A DNA stretch of 64,000 bases from Bradyrhizobium ottawaense (GCF_900099825.1 NZ_LT629693.1:6645001-6709000); one strand, 5' to 3'; counted from the first letter of the stretch, positions 34,311 through 43,822 are shown. Notes: generated by a model from the letters alone, not told the origin. Translations and numbers: made by a program.

Positions 34311-34497
34311 CGGCGTGAGTGCGGGCGCTTGTCCGCGTGCGCTACGCCCCCCGCCGCGTTTACGAGGCGTTAGTGATCTTCATCAAGGTAAATTTCCATC
34401 TCAAGTTGACGTTAGGTGCTGCCCGGCTAGATCATTCGGCGAAACGGGGTTGTGCGCAACTTCGCCTATGAATTTTCTCAAGCCAGCAGGTATAATT

Positions 34498-34881
34498 ATG
34501 TCCCGCGTTATTGCCGCCGCTTTTGCCACCGCGCTCGTTGCCGTCGCACTGCCGACCGCCGCGTCGGCCGGCTGCTACTCGTGCTATGCGCCGCCGCAGC
34601 CCTGCTGCGTCCAGCTGCAGTATCAGCAGCAGGTCGCGCCGGCGCAGTACCGGACCGTGCAGGAGACCGTGATGGTGTCGCCAGGCCGCGTCATTGCCCA
34701 TCGCACGCCGGCGCAGTACCGCACCGTGATGGTGCCGCAGACGGTGATGGTTGCTCCCGAGGGCCTCGCCTACGAGCGGACCGCCCCGGAATACGCGACC
34801 CAGGAGCGCGTCGAAATGGTGGCGCCGGCCCGCACCTACTACGTTCCGGTCGCGCCGCGCTGCAATAGCTGCGGATATTAG
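34498..34881 (+). CDS. Small secreted repeat protein rich in Cys, Gln and Tyr
   Basis: A 127-residue exported protein with a signal peptide (about 1-24, ending ASA-G). The mature chain has Cys-rich ends (GCYSCYAPPQPCCVQ and CNSCGY) and a middle with a repeated APAQYRTV / TPAQYRTV unit, separated by about 22 residues, followed by related VMVAPEGLAYER and EYATQERVEMVAP. The ATG at 34498 is chosen because it begins the signal peptide. Function unknown; an envelope or extracellular structural role is possible. Confidence 0.75.
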   Translation: MSRVIAAAFATALVAVALPTAASAGCYSCYAPPQPCCVQLQYQQQVAPAQYRTVQETVMVSPGRVIAHRTPAQYRTVMVPQTVMVAPEGLAYERTAPEYATQERVEMVAPARTYYVPVAPRCNSCGY

Positions 34882-35028
34882 TTTTTGTTTGACGCGTTTT
34901 CTTCACGTGAACCGGTACCCACTTCACTTGAAAACGCTATGAAGTAGCACGGTACAGCCGTCGTCGCTTAAGCCGTCGCCCTGGTCGACGACGTGCGAAA
35001 GCGAGCGGCGCCGAAGCCTGCCGAGAAA

Positions 35029-35058
35029 GGCCGCCTTGTCAGGCGGCCTTTTTCTTTT
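35029..35058 (+). terminator. Hairpin overlapping the DUF3606 stop codon
   Basis: GGCCGCC/GGCGGCC stem (35029-35035 and 35042-35048) with a 6-base loop, followed on the plus strand by TTTTTCTTTTT. The loop includes part of the stop codon of the minus-strand gene, so on that strand the terminator starts within the coding end; T-run there is short. Confidence 0.55.
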
Positions 35059-35488
35059 TGCGCTTCTTCGCGGCCTTCTTTGCAGTTTTCTTGGCGGCTT
35101 TCTTGGCCGTTTTCTTCACAGCCTTCTTGGCGGCCTTCTTCTTGTTCGCCTTCTTGCCAGTGAGATATTCGCCGACCTTCTTCGAGGAATGTCCGACGGC
35201 GCCGACCGCAGCCTTCAGTTTGGCCGGCGTGACCTTGAATTTCTTCGACCAGTAGCGGACTTCATAGGGCTGGCTCAACGCGATCAGCGCCCGGTCGGCG
35301 GCCTTGTGCTTTTGCAGCTTGATATAGGCTTCCACTTTTTTCGCGGACTGCCCTACCTTCTTGACGGCGGCCTTCAGTTTGGCCGGCGTGATCTTCAGCT
35401 TCTTCGACCAGTAAGCGACTTCATAAGCTTCGCTCAGCGCGATCAGCGCGCGATCCATACCGCCGCGCTTTTTCTTGTCGTCCGCCAT
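35039..35488 (-). CDS. Twin DUF3606 protein with histone H1-like tail
   Basis: A 149-residue very basic protein. Residues 11-55 and 64-109 are two related DUF3606 modules, each with DRALIALS-x-x-YEV-x-YWSKK and TPAKLKAAV. The C-terminal ~38 residues are almost only Lys and Ala (KKAVKKTAKKAAKKTAKKAA), like bacterial histone H1-like proteins. The combination suggests a DNA-binding nucleoid protein, but this is inference. It is monocistronic. Confidence 0.8.
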   Translation of the reverse strand: MADDKKKRGGMDRALIALSEAYEVAYWSKKLKITPAKLKAAVKKVGQSAKKVEAYIKLQKHKAADRALIALSQPYEVRYWSKKFKVTPAKLKAAVGAVGHSSKKVGEYLTGKKANKKKAAKKAVKKTAKKAAKKTAKKAAKKRKKKKAA

Positions 35489-35621
35489 CCCGTTCTCCTG
35501 TCGTGATGAGAAATTCGATGCTCAAGAACGGGCAGCCTAACAGGCGCGCGCGTCTTCGGACAGATTGAGGCCTGTGCAGATTTTTTGGCGGGGCGAGCCG
35601 CAGTCCGGCGTGCGATGTGTT

Positions 35622-37700
35622 CTACGCCGCCGCCGTGGCGCGGACGGTCTCCGGCATCGACGGCTCGTCGCGAACGAACCGCGCGGCAGCGTCGATCGCC
35701 GCCGGCAACAGCGCCAGGCTGACCGGTTTTGCGAACAGATAGCCCTGGCCCTTGGCGCAGCCTGCCTCGCTAAGGAATTGCCACTGTGCGTCGGTTTCGA
35801 TGCCCTCGGCCAGCACCGGCATGCCGAGGCTGTCGCCAAGCGCCAGCACGGTGCGGACGATCGCGGCCGCCGCGGCGTCGCCCGGCAGGCGCTTCACGAA
35901 GGACTGGTCGAGCTTGAGCTTGTCGAACGGGAACGCGTGCAGCGTCGCCAGCGACGAATAGCCGGTGCCGAAATCGTCCATCGCGATCGAGATGCCCATC
36001 GCCTTCAGCTTGCGCAGGATGTGCAGGCCGTGGGTCTGGTCCGACATGATGGTCGATTCCGTGACCTCCACCTCAAGCCGCCGCGGCGACAGGCCGGTCT
36101 CGATCAGGATCGCGTGAATGGTCTCGGCCAGATTGTCGTTCTTGAACTGCACCGGCGAAAGGTTGACGGCGATGGTGCCAGGAATCTTGCCGGCGGCGGC
36201 ATCGCGGCAGGCCGTCCGTAGCGCCCATTCGCCCATCTCGATAATGGCTTCGGTTTCCTCAGCCAGCGGGATGAATTCGGCCGGCGAGATCATGCCGCGC
36301 TTGGGATGCCGCCAGCGCATCAGCGCCTCGGCGCCGCAGATTTTCCCGTCGGCGAGCGTGGTCTGAAGTTGATAATGCAGTTCGAGCTCGCCGCGTTCGG
36401 CAGCATGCTGCAGATCGCGCGCCATCGCGCGGCGGCTGCGCGCGCTATCGTCCATCTCGCGGTGATACTGGCAGATCAGGCCGCGCTGCTTGCTCTTGCC
36501 GCGGTGCATCGCCAGCTTGGCGTTGCTGAGCACCTGGTCGCGCTCCGGCGTATCGGTCGGGAAGATCGAGTAGCCGATCGAGGCGGTGAGGGTGACCGGC
36601 TGGCCGTGGACCTGGAAGGCTTGCGCAAATATCCGGGCGATGCGTTCGGCAAAGGCCTGCGCGTCCTGGGGATGGTTACCGGACATCTGCAGGCCCAGGA
36701 ACTCGTCGCCGCTCTGACGTGCCAGGAACTCGCCGGGGCCCATGATCCGGCGCATGCGGTCGGCGACCTCGATCAGCAGCAGGTCGCCGGCAGAGTGGCC
36801 GAACACGTCGTTGACGTCCTTGAAACCGTCAATGTCGATCGAGAATGCCGCGAGCTTGTGGGCCTTCTCATGGGCGTCGGCCGCGTCGAAGGCCAGCCGC
36901 TCGTTGAAGGCGATCCGGTTTGGCAAGCCCGTCATGGTGTCGTTGAAGGAGAGCTGATGGATCCGGTCGGCCGATTCCGTACGCAGCTTCAGGTCGATGA
37001 TGTAGGTCGAGAAGCCCGATCCCATCACCAGCAGTACCGCGCCGACCACGGCGAGGCCAAGGATGTGCGCGGGGATCAGGTAGGACGGCAGGACGACCGA
37101 GGCGTCGGCAACGGCCGACGTCGAGGCCGTCATCGCGTAATGCATGACGCAGATCATGAAGGCCAGCACGATCGCGGCGCCATGGCGGCACCAGCGCGTC
37201 ACCGGCCGGTTGGCGCGGTTGACGGCGAGCGCCGAGAGCGAAAGGCCGAGCAGCAGCGTCAGCGTCACGCCGTAGATATTCCATTCGACATGGCCGGCGA
37301 TATGCCAGCCCTTGAAGGCGATGAAGTGCATCGCGAGAATGCCGACACCCATGACGAGGCCGCCGGCTTCGGGCGCCAGCGTGAAGTGGCGGCTGCCGAT
37401 CTCGAATCCGACGAGACAGGCGGTGATGGCGATGACGAGAACCGCGCCGGTCGCGACCGGCTCGAAACCCGAGTTCAGGGACGGGTCGAGCGCGAGGATC
37501 GAGATGAAGGTCGAGGCCCACAGTGCCGCGCCGGTGCCGACGGAGGCCATGAACAGCCAGCCGATCCGCGTCATTCCCTCGGTCGCGCGGGCGCGGGCGA
37601 AATGGCGCATGCCGACCCAGGTGCCGAACAGGCATACCGAGCCCGCGACCGCCACCAGCATCTGGTGGTACGCAAAAGCATATGTGGCGGCTTCCGGCAT
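35622..37700 (-). CDS. MHYT-GGDEF-EAL cyclic di-GMP protein
   Basis: A 692-residue membrane protein with seven predicted helices (about 12-230) that form an MHYT sensor (MHFIAFKGWH, VMHYAMTAS). A GGDEF domain follows (about 250-420) with the active-site signature changed to RQSGDEFLGLQ, then an EAL domain (about 435-685) with EALMRWRHPKRG and the catalytic NLSPVQFKN / DDFGTGYSSLATLH. The EAL domain looks intact, and SGDEF instead of GGDEF may still be active or serve as a GTP sensor. Likely a phosphodiesterase that responds to a diatomic gas or copper, as known for MHYT proteins. Confidence 0.92.
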   Translation of the reverse strand: MPEAATYAFAYHQMLVAVAGSVCLFGTWVGMRHFARARATEGMTRIGWLFMASVGTGAALWASTFISILALDPSLNSGFEPVATGAVLVIAITACLVGFEIGSRHFTLAPEAGGLVMGVGILAMHFIAFKGWHIAGHVEWNIYGVTLTLLLGLSLSALAVNRANRPVTRWCRHGAAIVLAFMICVMHYAMTASTSAVADASVVLPSYLIPAHILGLAVVGAVLLVMGSGFSTYIIDLKLRTESADRIHQLSFNDTMTGLPNRIAFNERLAFDAADAHEKAHKLAAFSIDIDGFKDVNDVFGHSAGDLLLIEVADRMRRIMGPGEFLARQSGDEFLGLQMSGNHPQDAQAFAERIARIFAQAFQVHGQPVTLTASIGYSIFPTDTPERDQVLSNAKLAMHRGKSKQRGLICQYHREMDDSARSRRAMARDLQHAAERGELELHYQLQTTLADGKICGAEALMRWRHPKRGMISPAEFIPLAEETEAIIEMGEWALRTACRDAAAGKIPGTIAVNLSPVQFKNDNLAETIHAILIETGLSPRRLEVEVTESTIMSDQTHGLHILRKLKAMGISIAMDDFGTGYSSLATLHAFPFDKLKLDQSFVKRLPGDAAAAAIVRTVLALGDSLGMPVLAEGIETDAQWQFLSEAGCAKGQGYLFAKPVSLALLPAAIDAAARFVRDEPSMPETVRATAAA

Positions 37701-37918
37701 GACGTCGCTTTCCCCTCTGCGGACAAGCTACGGGGACGCGGTTAACCGGTTGTTGGAACGCGCATATGTCGAGCCGGAAAGGGGCGTCTGTTGCGAAACA
37801 ATGTTGAGGAACCGTAAGCCGCCGACGCAGGTTCGGCACACCTTCGGCGAACGGGCGTGACGAACCAACGGCGGAATGATTTGTTAAGCCTGTCAAAACC
37901 GGCACGGAGGCGTCGTCG

Positions 37919-38626
37919 ATGCACTATCAGCTCTACTACTGGCCGACCATTCAAGGCCGCGGCGAATATGTCCGCCTGACGCTGGAGGAGGCTGGCTGCG
38001 GATACACCGACGTGGCGCGCAGTGGCAACGGTACCGGCGCGATGATGAAGCTGATGGCGGTTGGGAAAGGAACCCCGCCGTTCGCGCCGCCGTTCCTGAA
38101 GGCCGGCAAGCGCGTGATCGGGCAGACCGCCAATATCCTGCTCTATCTCGGTTCGCGCCATGGGCTGGCGCCGAAGGCGGAGGCCGGCAAATTGTGGCTA
38201 CATCAGTTGCAGCTCACGATATCGGATCTGGTGCAGGAAGTTCACGACACCCATCACCCGCTAGGCTCCTCGCTCTACTACGAGGAGCAGAAGGCTGCGG
38301 CAAAGAAACGCTCCGACGAGTTCTGGAAGGAGCGGGTGCCGAAATATCTCGGCTATTTCGAGGAGCTGCTGGCAGCCAATGGCGGCATTTATGTAACGGG
38401 CCGCCGGCTCACTTACGTCGATCTGTCGCTGTTCCAGATCGTGGAGGGGCTGCGCTACGCATTTCCAAAACGCATGAAGGCGTTTGAATCGGAAATCCCC
38501 GGCCTGGTCGGCCTGCACGACCGCGTCGCAGCGCGGCCGAACATCAAGGCCTATCTCGCCAGCGACCGGCGGATCGCGTTCAACGAGGACGGGATTTTCA
38601 GAAGGTACAAGGCCCTGGATGGATAG
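37919..38626 (+). CDS. Glutathione S-transferase family protein
   Basis: A 235-residue soluble protein. The N-terminal thioredoxin-like domain (1-85) begins MHYQLYYWPTIQGRGEYVRL, a pattern close to sigma-class GSTs, and ends in QTANILLYLG. The helical C-terminal domain (95-215) has the VQEVHDTHHPLG region and the N-capping block GGIYVTGRRLTYVDLSLFQI. Tyr7/Tyr8 would be the catalytic residue. The physiological substrate is unknown. It is monocistronic. Confidence 0.88.
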   Translation: MHYQLYYWPTIQGRGEYVRLTLEEAGCGYTDVARSGNGTGAMMKLMAVGKGTPPFAPPFLKAGKRVIGQTANILLYLGSRHGLAPKAEAGKLWLHQLQLTISDLVQEVHDTHHPLGSSLYYEEQKAAAKKRSDEFWKERVPKYLGYFEELLAANGGIYVTGRRLTYVDLSLFQIVEGLRYAFPKRMKAFESEIPGLVGLHDRVAARPNIKAYLASDRRIAFNEDGIFRRYKALDG

Positions 38627-38632
38627 GGTTCT

Positions 38633-38694
38633 TGTCATTCGGGGGCGCGACGAAGTCGCGAACTACGATGGCGTCGCCCCGGAATGGCGAAACG
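38633..38694. repeat. Interspersed repeat fragment (cattcgggggcgcgacgaag type)
   Basis: Short sequence after the GST gene with inverted ends (gtcattcggggg ... ccccggaatggc) and cgcgacgaagtcgcgaac in the middle. It resembles a Bradyrhizobium intergenic palindrome; I see one copy here. Confidence 0.55.
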
Positions 38695-39054
38695 TCACCT
38701 GTTCCTTCCGTCGATCGGCGTCATCGTCAGCTTCGCGAGATCAATGCCGTCGATGCAGGCGACGTTCAGCGCCACCACTTCGGTGCCATCGGGCTTCTTG
38801 CCGCGGGCGAAGACGTCGACGCCGCAATCGAGGCAGAGCTGATGGCGGATGGCGTGCTTGTTGAACAGATATTCCCGTAGATTGTCCTCGCCGGCGCGGA
38901 GTTGAAAACTCTGCGGCGCCAGAAAGGTGAAGTGCAGGCCTTTCTTGGTGCAGATCGAGCAGTTGCAGGCGGTCACCATCGCCATGTCGGTGGTGCATTC
39001 GAAGCGCACCTGACCGCAATGGCAGCCGCCGGTATAGGTCTTGCTATCAGGCAT
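38695..39054 (-). CDS. GFA/CENP-V family zinc protein
   Basis: A 119-residue protein of the glutathione-dependent formaldehyde-activating fold. Zinc-binding cysteines are visible in GGCHCGQVRFEC, CNCSICTKKG and CLDCGVDVFARG. The start at 39054 gives MPDSKTYTGGCHCGQ, the usual N terminus. Members bind a small thiol or sugar ligand; the ligand is not evident here. The gene ahead on the same strand encodes a membrane methyltransferase-like protein. Confidence 0.88.
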   Translation of the reverse strand: MPDSKTYTGGCHCGQVRFECTTDMAMVTACNCSICTKKGLHFTFLAPQSFQLRAGEDNLREYLFNKHAIRHQLCLDCGVDVFARGKKPDGTEVVALNVACIDGIDLAKLTMTPIDGRNR

Positions 39055-39093
39055 ATGTAACCCCATGAGGCATGTGTAACCGCCATGTTGCTC

Positions 39094-39768
39094 TCACCAC
39101 ACTCCGGGCAGCAGACGATAGCGCACGCGCACGGCGTAGTCAGCATAATCGGGCAGGTCGGCGGCCAGGGCGCGTTCCTCGATCCCGGTGCGAACGGCAA
39201 ACAGCACGGCAAAAAGCGGTGCGATCAGAAAACCCCACCACGAGCCCAGCAGCAGCGGCACGCCAAAGAAGAACAGCATGATGCTGCCGTACATGGGATG
39301 GCGGACAATCGCGTAGGGCCCGGTGGAGATGACATGGTGGCCGCGCTCGGCCTGCACCTTGACGATGGGGGCGGCGAAGGAGTTTTCCCGGAATACCCAC
39401 ATGACGAAAACCGTCGAAAGCAGGTACATCACGAAGCCGATCACCTGCAGGGCTTGCGGCACATTCGAGGCGTGCGCGCGCCGGTCCAGCCCGATGGCGA
39501 TGAGCCAGACCAGCGTCACGGCGACGAATATCAGCATGAATTTCTTGTCGGCGGCGGGCTGGCCGGCCTGAAAGGTCGGGCGCATGCGCTCGGCGAGCAG
39601 CGCGGGATCGGTCCAGGCAAGCCACAGTCCGCAGGCCGGACCGATGATCGCGCTGGTCATCAGGAACACCCAGGCCGCCGGCCAGTGCAGCGAACCCGAC
39701 GTCGCAAACAGCAGCGCGGCCATGGCGACGACGAAGAGAGTGTTCTGCAGCAGCAGTTTTGCGATCAT
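39094..39768 (-). CDS. Isoprenylcysteine carboxyl methyltransferase-like membrane protein
   Basis: A 224-residue integral membrane protein with about six helices. The C-terminal catalytic signature of the ICMT/PEMT superfamily is clear: GHHVISTGPYAIVRHPMYGS (RHPxY at about 165-169), followed by the EER in RTGIEERALAADLPDYADYA. SAM would bind at this C-terminal region. In bacteria these enzymes modify lipids or small isoprenoid thiols; the substrate is unknown. It precedes the GFA gene by about 40 bp and may be co-transcribed with it. Confidence 0.87.
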   Translation of the reverse strand: MIAKLLLQNTLFVVAMAALLFATSGSLHWPAAWVFLMTSAIIGPACGLWLAWTDPALLAERMRPTFQAGQPAADKKFMLIFVAVTLVWLIAIGLDRRAHASNVPQALQVIGFVMYLLSTVFVMWVFRENSFAAPIVKVQAERGHHVISTGPYAIVRHPMYGSIMLFFFGVPLLLGSWWGFLIAPLFAVLFAVRTGIEERALAADLPDYADYAVRVRYRLLPGVW

Positions 39769-39863
39769 GCGCGATCCCGTTTGCTCACGGGCGGCATGAT
39801 GACGCGGTTTTCCGGCAAACTTGCGGCGTTGGATTCCCGGCCGCGAGGCCGGAAGATCGGTCG

Positions 39864-40052
39864 TTATGCCAGCTGGTCGACCCGCGTGCCCTGTCCGGGC
39901 GGCAGGGGCGCCACCAGCGTCGGCTGCGGCGAGCGGGTGCCGTCGGCCGCGGCGCCGTTCTGCACGTCAGGGGTCTTCGCGGGCGCCTGGGGCGGCGCGC
40001 TGGCGACGGGCGGGGTGATCGCCACCGGTGCGGCGACTGCGGAGAAACTCAT
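39864..40052 (-). CDS. Small proline-rich conserved protein (62 aa)
   Basis: A 62-residue Pro/Ala-rich protein ending LPPGQGTRVDQLA, a C-terminal motif I recall from small Bradyrhizobium proteins. The start at 40052 (MSFSAVAAPVAI) has an AAGGA site 8 bases upstream; a second ATG three codons upstream at 40061 has a poorer site. Function unknown. Confidence 0.65.
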   Translation of the reverse strand: MSFSAVAAPVAITPPVASAPPQAPAKTPDVQNGAAADGTRSPQPTLVAPLPPGQGTRVDQLA

Positions 40053-40219
40053 CGGAAACATCCTTTTCGTTGCTTCCGACACTGGCCGGTTGAAGCGAAC
40101 GAGTGGTGAATCCGCTCCGTCAATCCCGAAGCATCGCCGCCAATCCCGTTCCATGGTGAACGGGAGGCGCGCGATTTCATTACAAGTGTCCGGATGGCTG
40201 GATGCAGGCCGGGCGCGGA

Positions 40220-40711
40220 TTACTCGTCCTTGCCGCGGGTCACGACGATCGAGGCTTCGGTCTTGGTGCGCGAGCATTCCATGTTGAGCCGGCGAAAGCG
40301 CATGGAGACCTTGTCGCCGCGCAAAATGCCCATGCGCTTGATGCAGCGCGAGGTGCCCGTCGCGGTATCGTCCTTCGGCACCGTAAAGATGACGGCGGCC
40401 GCGGACGCGACGAGGTTGAAAAACTCCGGCTTGGGCTTCCGGTCGGTCTTGGCATAGAGCTCGATCGAGAAGTTCTGGCCGCGGCAGCCGAGCGACAACT
40501 CCTTGGCCGCCGGATGCGACAGGTAGATGTAGTTGGCGGCGGTGATGCCGATCTTGAGGCCGTCGATCGCGCCGGCCAATTGCTTGGCGGTATCGTCGCA
40601 GCGGTCGGCCCGCGCCGGCGAGGCGGCGAGGGCGGCAAGCACCATCAGCGCGACCGCGAGGCCCGCGGTTCGCAGGCCCGACACGGCGTGGTTGCGCAGT
40701 CTTTTTGTCAT
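40220..40711 (-). CDS. Exported hypothetical protein (163 aa)
   Basis: A secreted protein with a signal peptide (about 1-35, cleavage after ARA, before DRCDD). The mature part contains four cysteines (about positions 38, 79, 124, 145) that could form two disulfides and a mixed alpha/beta pattern (AAKELSLGCRGQNFSIELYA). I do not recognise a named family. It is monocistronic, with no obvious functional neighbours. Confidence 0.75.
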   Translation of the reverse strand: MTKRLRNHAVSGLRTAGLAVALMVLAALAASPARADRCDDTAKQLAGAIDGLKIGITAANYIYLSHPAAKELSLGCRGQNFSIELYAKTDRKPKPEFFNLVASAAAVIFTVPKDDTATGTSRCIKRMGILRGDKVSMRFRRLNMECSRTKTEASIVVTRGKDE

Positions 40712-41062
40712 GAAACCCCCACAGCATTGAAACGCGCGCGGGAGGTTTCATGCAGGGTCTGCGCGAGCACGTCAATACGCAGCGGGCTGTGACTACGGGC
40801 GGCGGCTACCTGACGAGGAAGGCCGCGGTGCATCGTGTCGGGGTGCGCGCGGCCGGTGACGTTCTTCATGCCTATGCGGAGAAGCAGAGCGGGAAGGGAT
40901 GGGGCGAGCCGCGTGATCGCGGGCCTGCCGCCCACGCCGGGCATGACGGACCGGCTTTGGGCGCCCCCGCCAAAACCTTCCATTTGTCCCAAAAGTGCTT
41001 AGAACGGGTCTATTACGCGTAGCGTCCTGTGGACGCTGCCGGCTCCAACCCGAGATCACGCC
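40712..41062. other. Non-coding stretch before fumarase
   Basis: No supported gene. A short plus-strand frame starting at 40750 has a GGAGGT in front but encodes nothing recognisable and has biased composition. I see no clear promoter; the fumarase promoter should be near its 3' end. Confidence 0.4.
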
Positions 41063-42715
41063 ATGAACGCCCCCACCGCCTTTCCCGACCAGAAGCCCGT
41101 TCCGCCCTACAAGCACACACCGCTGTTTCCGCTGGGAGCGGACACCACGCCCTACAAGAAGGTCACGGCCGAGGGCGTGCGGGTCGAGAAGGTCTTGGGC
41201 AGGGACATGCTGGTGGTGTCGCGCGAGGCGTTGCGGGCGCTTTCGGAGGCCGCCTTCGGCGACATCAATCACTATCTGCGGCCCGGGCATCTGAAGCAGT
41301 TGCGCAACATCCTCGAAGACAAGGAAGCCTCTGACAACGACAAGTTCGTCGCCTTCGACTTCCTGAAGAACGCCAACATCGCCGCCGGCGGCGTGTTGCC
41401 GATGTGCCAGGACACCGGCACTGCGATCATCATGGGCAAGAAGGGCTGCAACGTCATCACCGATGGCGACGACGAGGCGGCGCTGTCGGAAGGCGCGCGC
41501 GACGCCTATCTGCGCCGTAACCTGCGCTATTCGCAGGTGGCGCCGCTGTCGATGTATGAGGAAAAGAACACCGCCAACAACATGCCGGCGCAGTGCGAGA
41601 TCTACGCCGAAGGGGATGACGCCTACAAGTTCATGTTCATGGCCAAGGGCGGCGGTTCGGCCAACAAGAGTTTTCTGTTCCAGGCGACGCCCTCGGTGCT
41701 GACCAAGGATCGCCTGCTGGCGTTCCTGAAGGAGAAGGTGCTGACGCTCGGCACCGCGGCGTGCCCGCCCTATCACCTCGCCATCGTGATCGGCGGCACC
41801 TCGGCCGAACTCTGCATGAAAACCGTGAAGCTCGCCTCCGCGCGCTATCTTGATGCGTTGCCGACCCACGGCTCGCCCGACGGCAACGCCTTCCGCGATC
41901 TGGAGATGGAGCAGGAAATCCTGAAGATGACGCAATCGCTCGGCGTCGGCGCGCAGTTCGGCGGCAAGTATTTCTGCCACGACGTGCGCGTGATCCGGAT
42001 GCCGCGCCATGGCGCCTCGCTGCCGATCGGGCTCGGCGTGTCCTGTTCGGCCGATCGTCAAGTGCTCGGCAAGATCACCAAGGACGGCGTCTATCTCGAG
42101 GAGCTCGAGCACAACCCGGCGCAGTATCTGCCGGCGGTCGAACAGTCGCTGGGCGGCGAAGTCGTCAAGATCGACCTCAACCAGCCGATGAAGGACATTC
42201 TGGCGGCGCTCGCCAAACATCCGATCAAGACCCGGGTATCGATGACGGGCACCATGATCGTGGCGCGCGATTCCGCGCATGCCAAGCTGCGTGAGCGGCT
42301 GGAGAAGGGCGAGCCGCTGCCGGACTATTTCAAGAACCATCCGGTGTACTATGCGGGTCCGGCCAAGACCCCGGACGGCTACGCGTCAGGCGCGTTCGGC
42401 CCGACCACCGCGGGACGGATGGATTCCTTTGTCGACCAGTTCCAGGCGGCGGGTGGTTCGATGGTGATGGTGGCCAAGGGCAACCGCGCGGTCGCGGTGC
42501 GCGAGGCCTGCAAGAAGCACGGCGGCTTCTATCTCGGCTCGATCGGCGGTGCCGCGGCGAACCTTGCCGAGCACTGCATCAAGAAGGTCGAGGTGCTGGA
42601 ATATCCCGAACTCGGCATGGAAGCGATCTGGCGCATCGAGGTCGAGGATTTTCCGGCCTTCATCATCATCGACGACAAGGGCAACGACTTCTTCAAGGAA
42701 TTGAATCTGGGGTGA
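41063..42715 (+). CDS. Fumarate hydratase class I (iron-sulfur)
   Basis: Interconverts fumarate and malate in the TCA cycle. The 550-residue product has the single-chain class I architecture: an N-terminal alpha domain (about 50-330) with cluster-binding Cys in [19 protein letters not shown], and further [20 protein letters not shown] and [15 protein letters not shown]. The C-terminal beta domain (about 360-545) contains [20 protein letters not shown] and the Lys/Gly-rich [20 protein letters not shown]. Family length is normal. It is monocistronic. Confidence 0.96.
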   Translation: MNAPTAFPDQKPVPPYKHTPLFPLGADTTPYKKVTAEGVRVEKVLGRDMLVVSREALRALSEAAFGDINHYLRPGHLKQLRNILEDKEASDNDKFVAFDFLKNANIAAGGVLPMCQDTGTAIIMGKKGCNVITDGDDEAALSEGARDAYLRRNLRYSQVAPLSMYEEKNTANNMPAQCEIYAEGDDAYKFMFMAKGGGSANKSFLFQATPSVLTKDRLLAFLKEKVLTLGTAACPPYHLAIVIGGTSAELCMKTVKLASARYLDALPTHGSPDGNAFRDLEMEQEILKMTQSLGVGAQFGGKYFCHDVRVIRMPRHGASLPIGLGVSCSADRQVLGKITKDGVYLEELEHNPAQYLPAVEQSLGGEVVKIDLNQPMKDILAALAKHPIKTRVSMTGTMIVARDSAHAKLRERLEKGEPLPDYFKNHPVYYAGPAKTPDGYASGAFGPTTAGRMDSFVDQFQAAGGSMVMVAKGNRAVAVREACKKHGGFYLGSIGGAAANLAEHCIKKVEVLEYPELGMEAIWRIEVEDFPAFIIIDDKGNDFFKELNLG

Positions 42716-42730
42716 GGGGGATTAGCCGCC

Positions 42731-42848
42731 TCATCATGCTCAGTTGTCATACGCAGGCTTGACCCGCGTATCCACCTTTCTTCGAAGAGTGATGGATGGC
42801 CGGGTCATCCAGCGCGAAGACGCGCTTCGCGTTTCTGCCCGGCCATGA
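42731..42848. repeat. Interspersed repeat fragment (gtcatacgc/ggccatgacgcg type)
   Basis: About 118 bp after fumarase, with ends gttgtcatacgcaggcttgac and gcccggccatgacgcg that are loosely inverted, plus an inner cgcgaagacgcgcttcgcg palindrome. It resembles a second class of Bradyrhizobium intergenic repeats. It is probably not transcribed as a gene. Confidence 0.55.
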
Positions 42849-42861
42849 CGCGCGGGGAAAA

Positions 42862-43158
42862 TTACGCCCGCGTTCCCGTAAACGGGAAGCTGCCCATCGG
42901 GCCGATGCCCATTTCGCCGGACATGCTGTCGCCGGCAACCTTGCCGGAGAAGGCAAGCGTCAGCGGCATCGGGTTGGTGATGGAGATCTTCCAGGAGACG
43001 TCGTCGCCGGCAACGCTGCCGTCAAAAATTTCGCCGGAATTGCCGTCGGCGCCCTGCGTGCCGGTCAGCGTGCCGCCCGCGCTCGTCACGTTAAGCGTCG
43101 CCTTGCGCTCGCCCATCGGCGTGCTCATCGTGATATTCCAGTTTCCGTCCACGGCCAT
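42862..43158 (-). CDS. Conserved hypothetical protein (98 aa)
   Basis: A 98-residue beta-rich, cytoplasmic protein. It starts MAVDGNWNITMSTPMGERKA and contains two related halves (STPMGERKATLNVTSAGGTL and ITNPMPLTLAFSGKVAGDSM), with GMGxFPFTGTR at the end. I recall this small family as common in alphaproteobacteria without function. The start at 43158 is used because a GGGGGAGA site precedes it and it gives the typical N terminus. Confidence 0.78.
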   Translation of the reverse strand: MAVDGNWNITMSTPMGERKATLNVTSAGGTLTGTQGADGNSGEIFDGSVAGDDVSWKISITNPMPLTLAFSGKVAGDSMSGEMGIGPMGSFPFTGTRA

Positions 43159-43267
43159 TTCAGGTCTCCCCCACATGTCCCAGCCAACCGGTATGGTTCT
43201 GAGATTTGGCTCGGGCGGCGGTATAACCTATCTCGCCGCCCAAGCCCAATAACGTTGTTTGTGACAT

Positions 43268-43822
43268 TCAGGCGCGGGCGGCGGCGCGAATCCGGCTGCC
43301 GATCAGCAGGCGAAATGCGACATACTGGATGGCGAAGGCGGCGATCTTGGCGCCGACCAGCACGACCGTGACATAAAACGTCCACAGCTTCATGTCGCCG
43401 GTCATCGCGACGCCAATGGTGCCGGCACCGAGCACGAACATCAGCGCGGCCCAGGCATAGCCGGCCACCGTGACGTATTCCGGAATGGTTTCGGTCACGA
43501 TCGCGGGCAGGTAGCGCAGCAGCCAGCCGCGCTTGAGCATGATGGCACCGATGGCAAAATGCCCGATCGCAGGTTTCGCCAGCACGAAGCGCGGGTCGTG
43601 GGTCAAAAGCGTCGCACTGCCGAGCACGATCACCAGCGCCAGGCTGGCATAGGTCATGTAGCCGAGCGGCTTGCCCTTGACGCGCGAATAGATCACCTGG
43701 GCGATGGCGCCCGCGATCGCCACGCCGGTCGCGAGCAGGACGTTGTCGGTTGCGAGGTAGATCGCGACAAACAAGATGGTGGAGAAAAAATCGGCGCCCA
43801 GTTTGGCGAATACATCCTTCAT
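43268..43822 (-). CDS. YciB/IspZ-like inner-membrane protein
   Basis: A 184-residue membrane protein with about five helices. It has the YciB/septation-protein-A pattern: N-terminal KLGADFFSTILFVAIYLATD, central SLALVIVLGSATLLTHDPRF, and KPAIGHFAIGAIMLKRG. It is probably a paralogue and not the housekeeping septation protein. It lies 40 bp after a gene for another membrane protein on the same strand; both are behind the same TetR-type operator pair (44459-44530), linking them to the carotenoid-oxygenase regulon. Confidence 0.85.
   Translation of the reverse strand: MKDVFAKLGADFFSTILFVAIYLATDNVLLATGVAIAGAIAQVIYSRVKGKPLGYMTYASLALVIVLGSATLLTHDPRFVLAKPAIGHFAIGAIMLKRGWLLRYLPAIVTETIPEYVTVAGYAWAALMFVLGAGTIGVAMTGDMKLWTFYVTVVLVGAKIAAFAIQYVAFRLLIGSRIRAAARA

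Noticed and set aside
36306..37745. A 479-codon plus-strand open frame
   Set aside because: Antisense to the MHYT-GGDEF-EAL gene; no recognisable features.
40750..41022. Short plus-strand frame before fumarase with GGAGGT in front
   Set aside because: Product is unlike any protein and compositionally biased; kept as non-coding.
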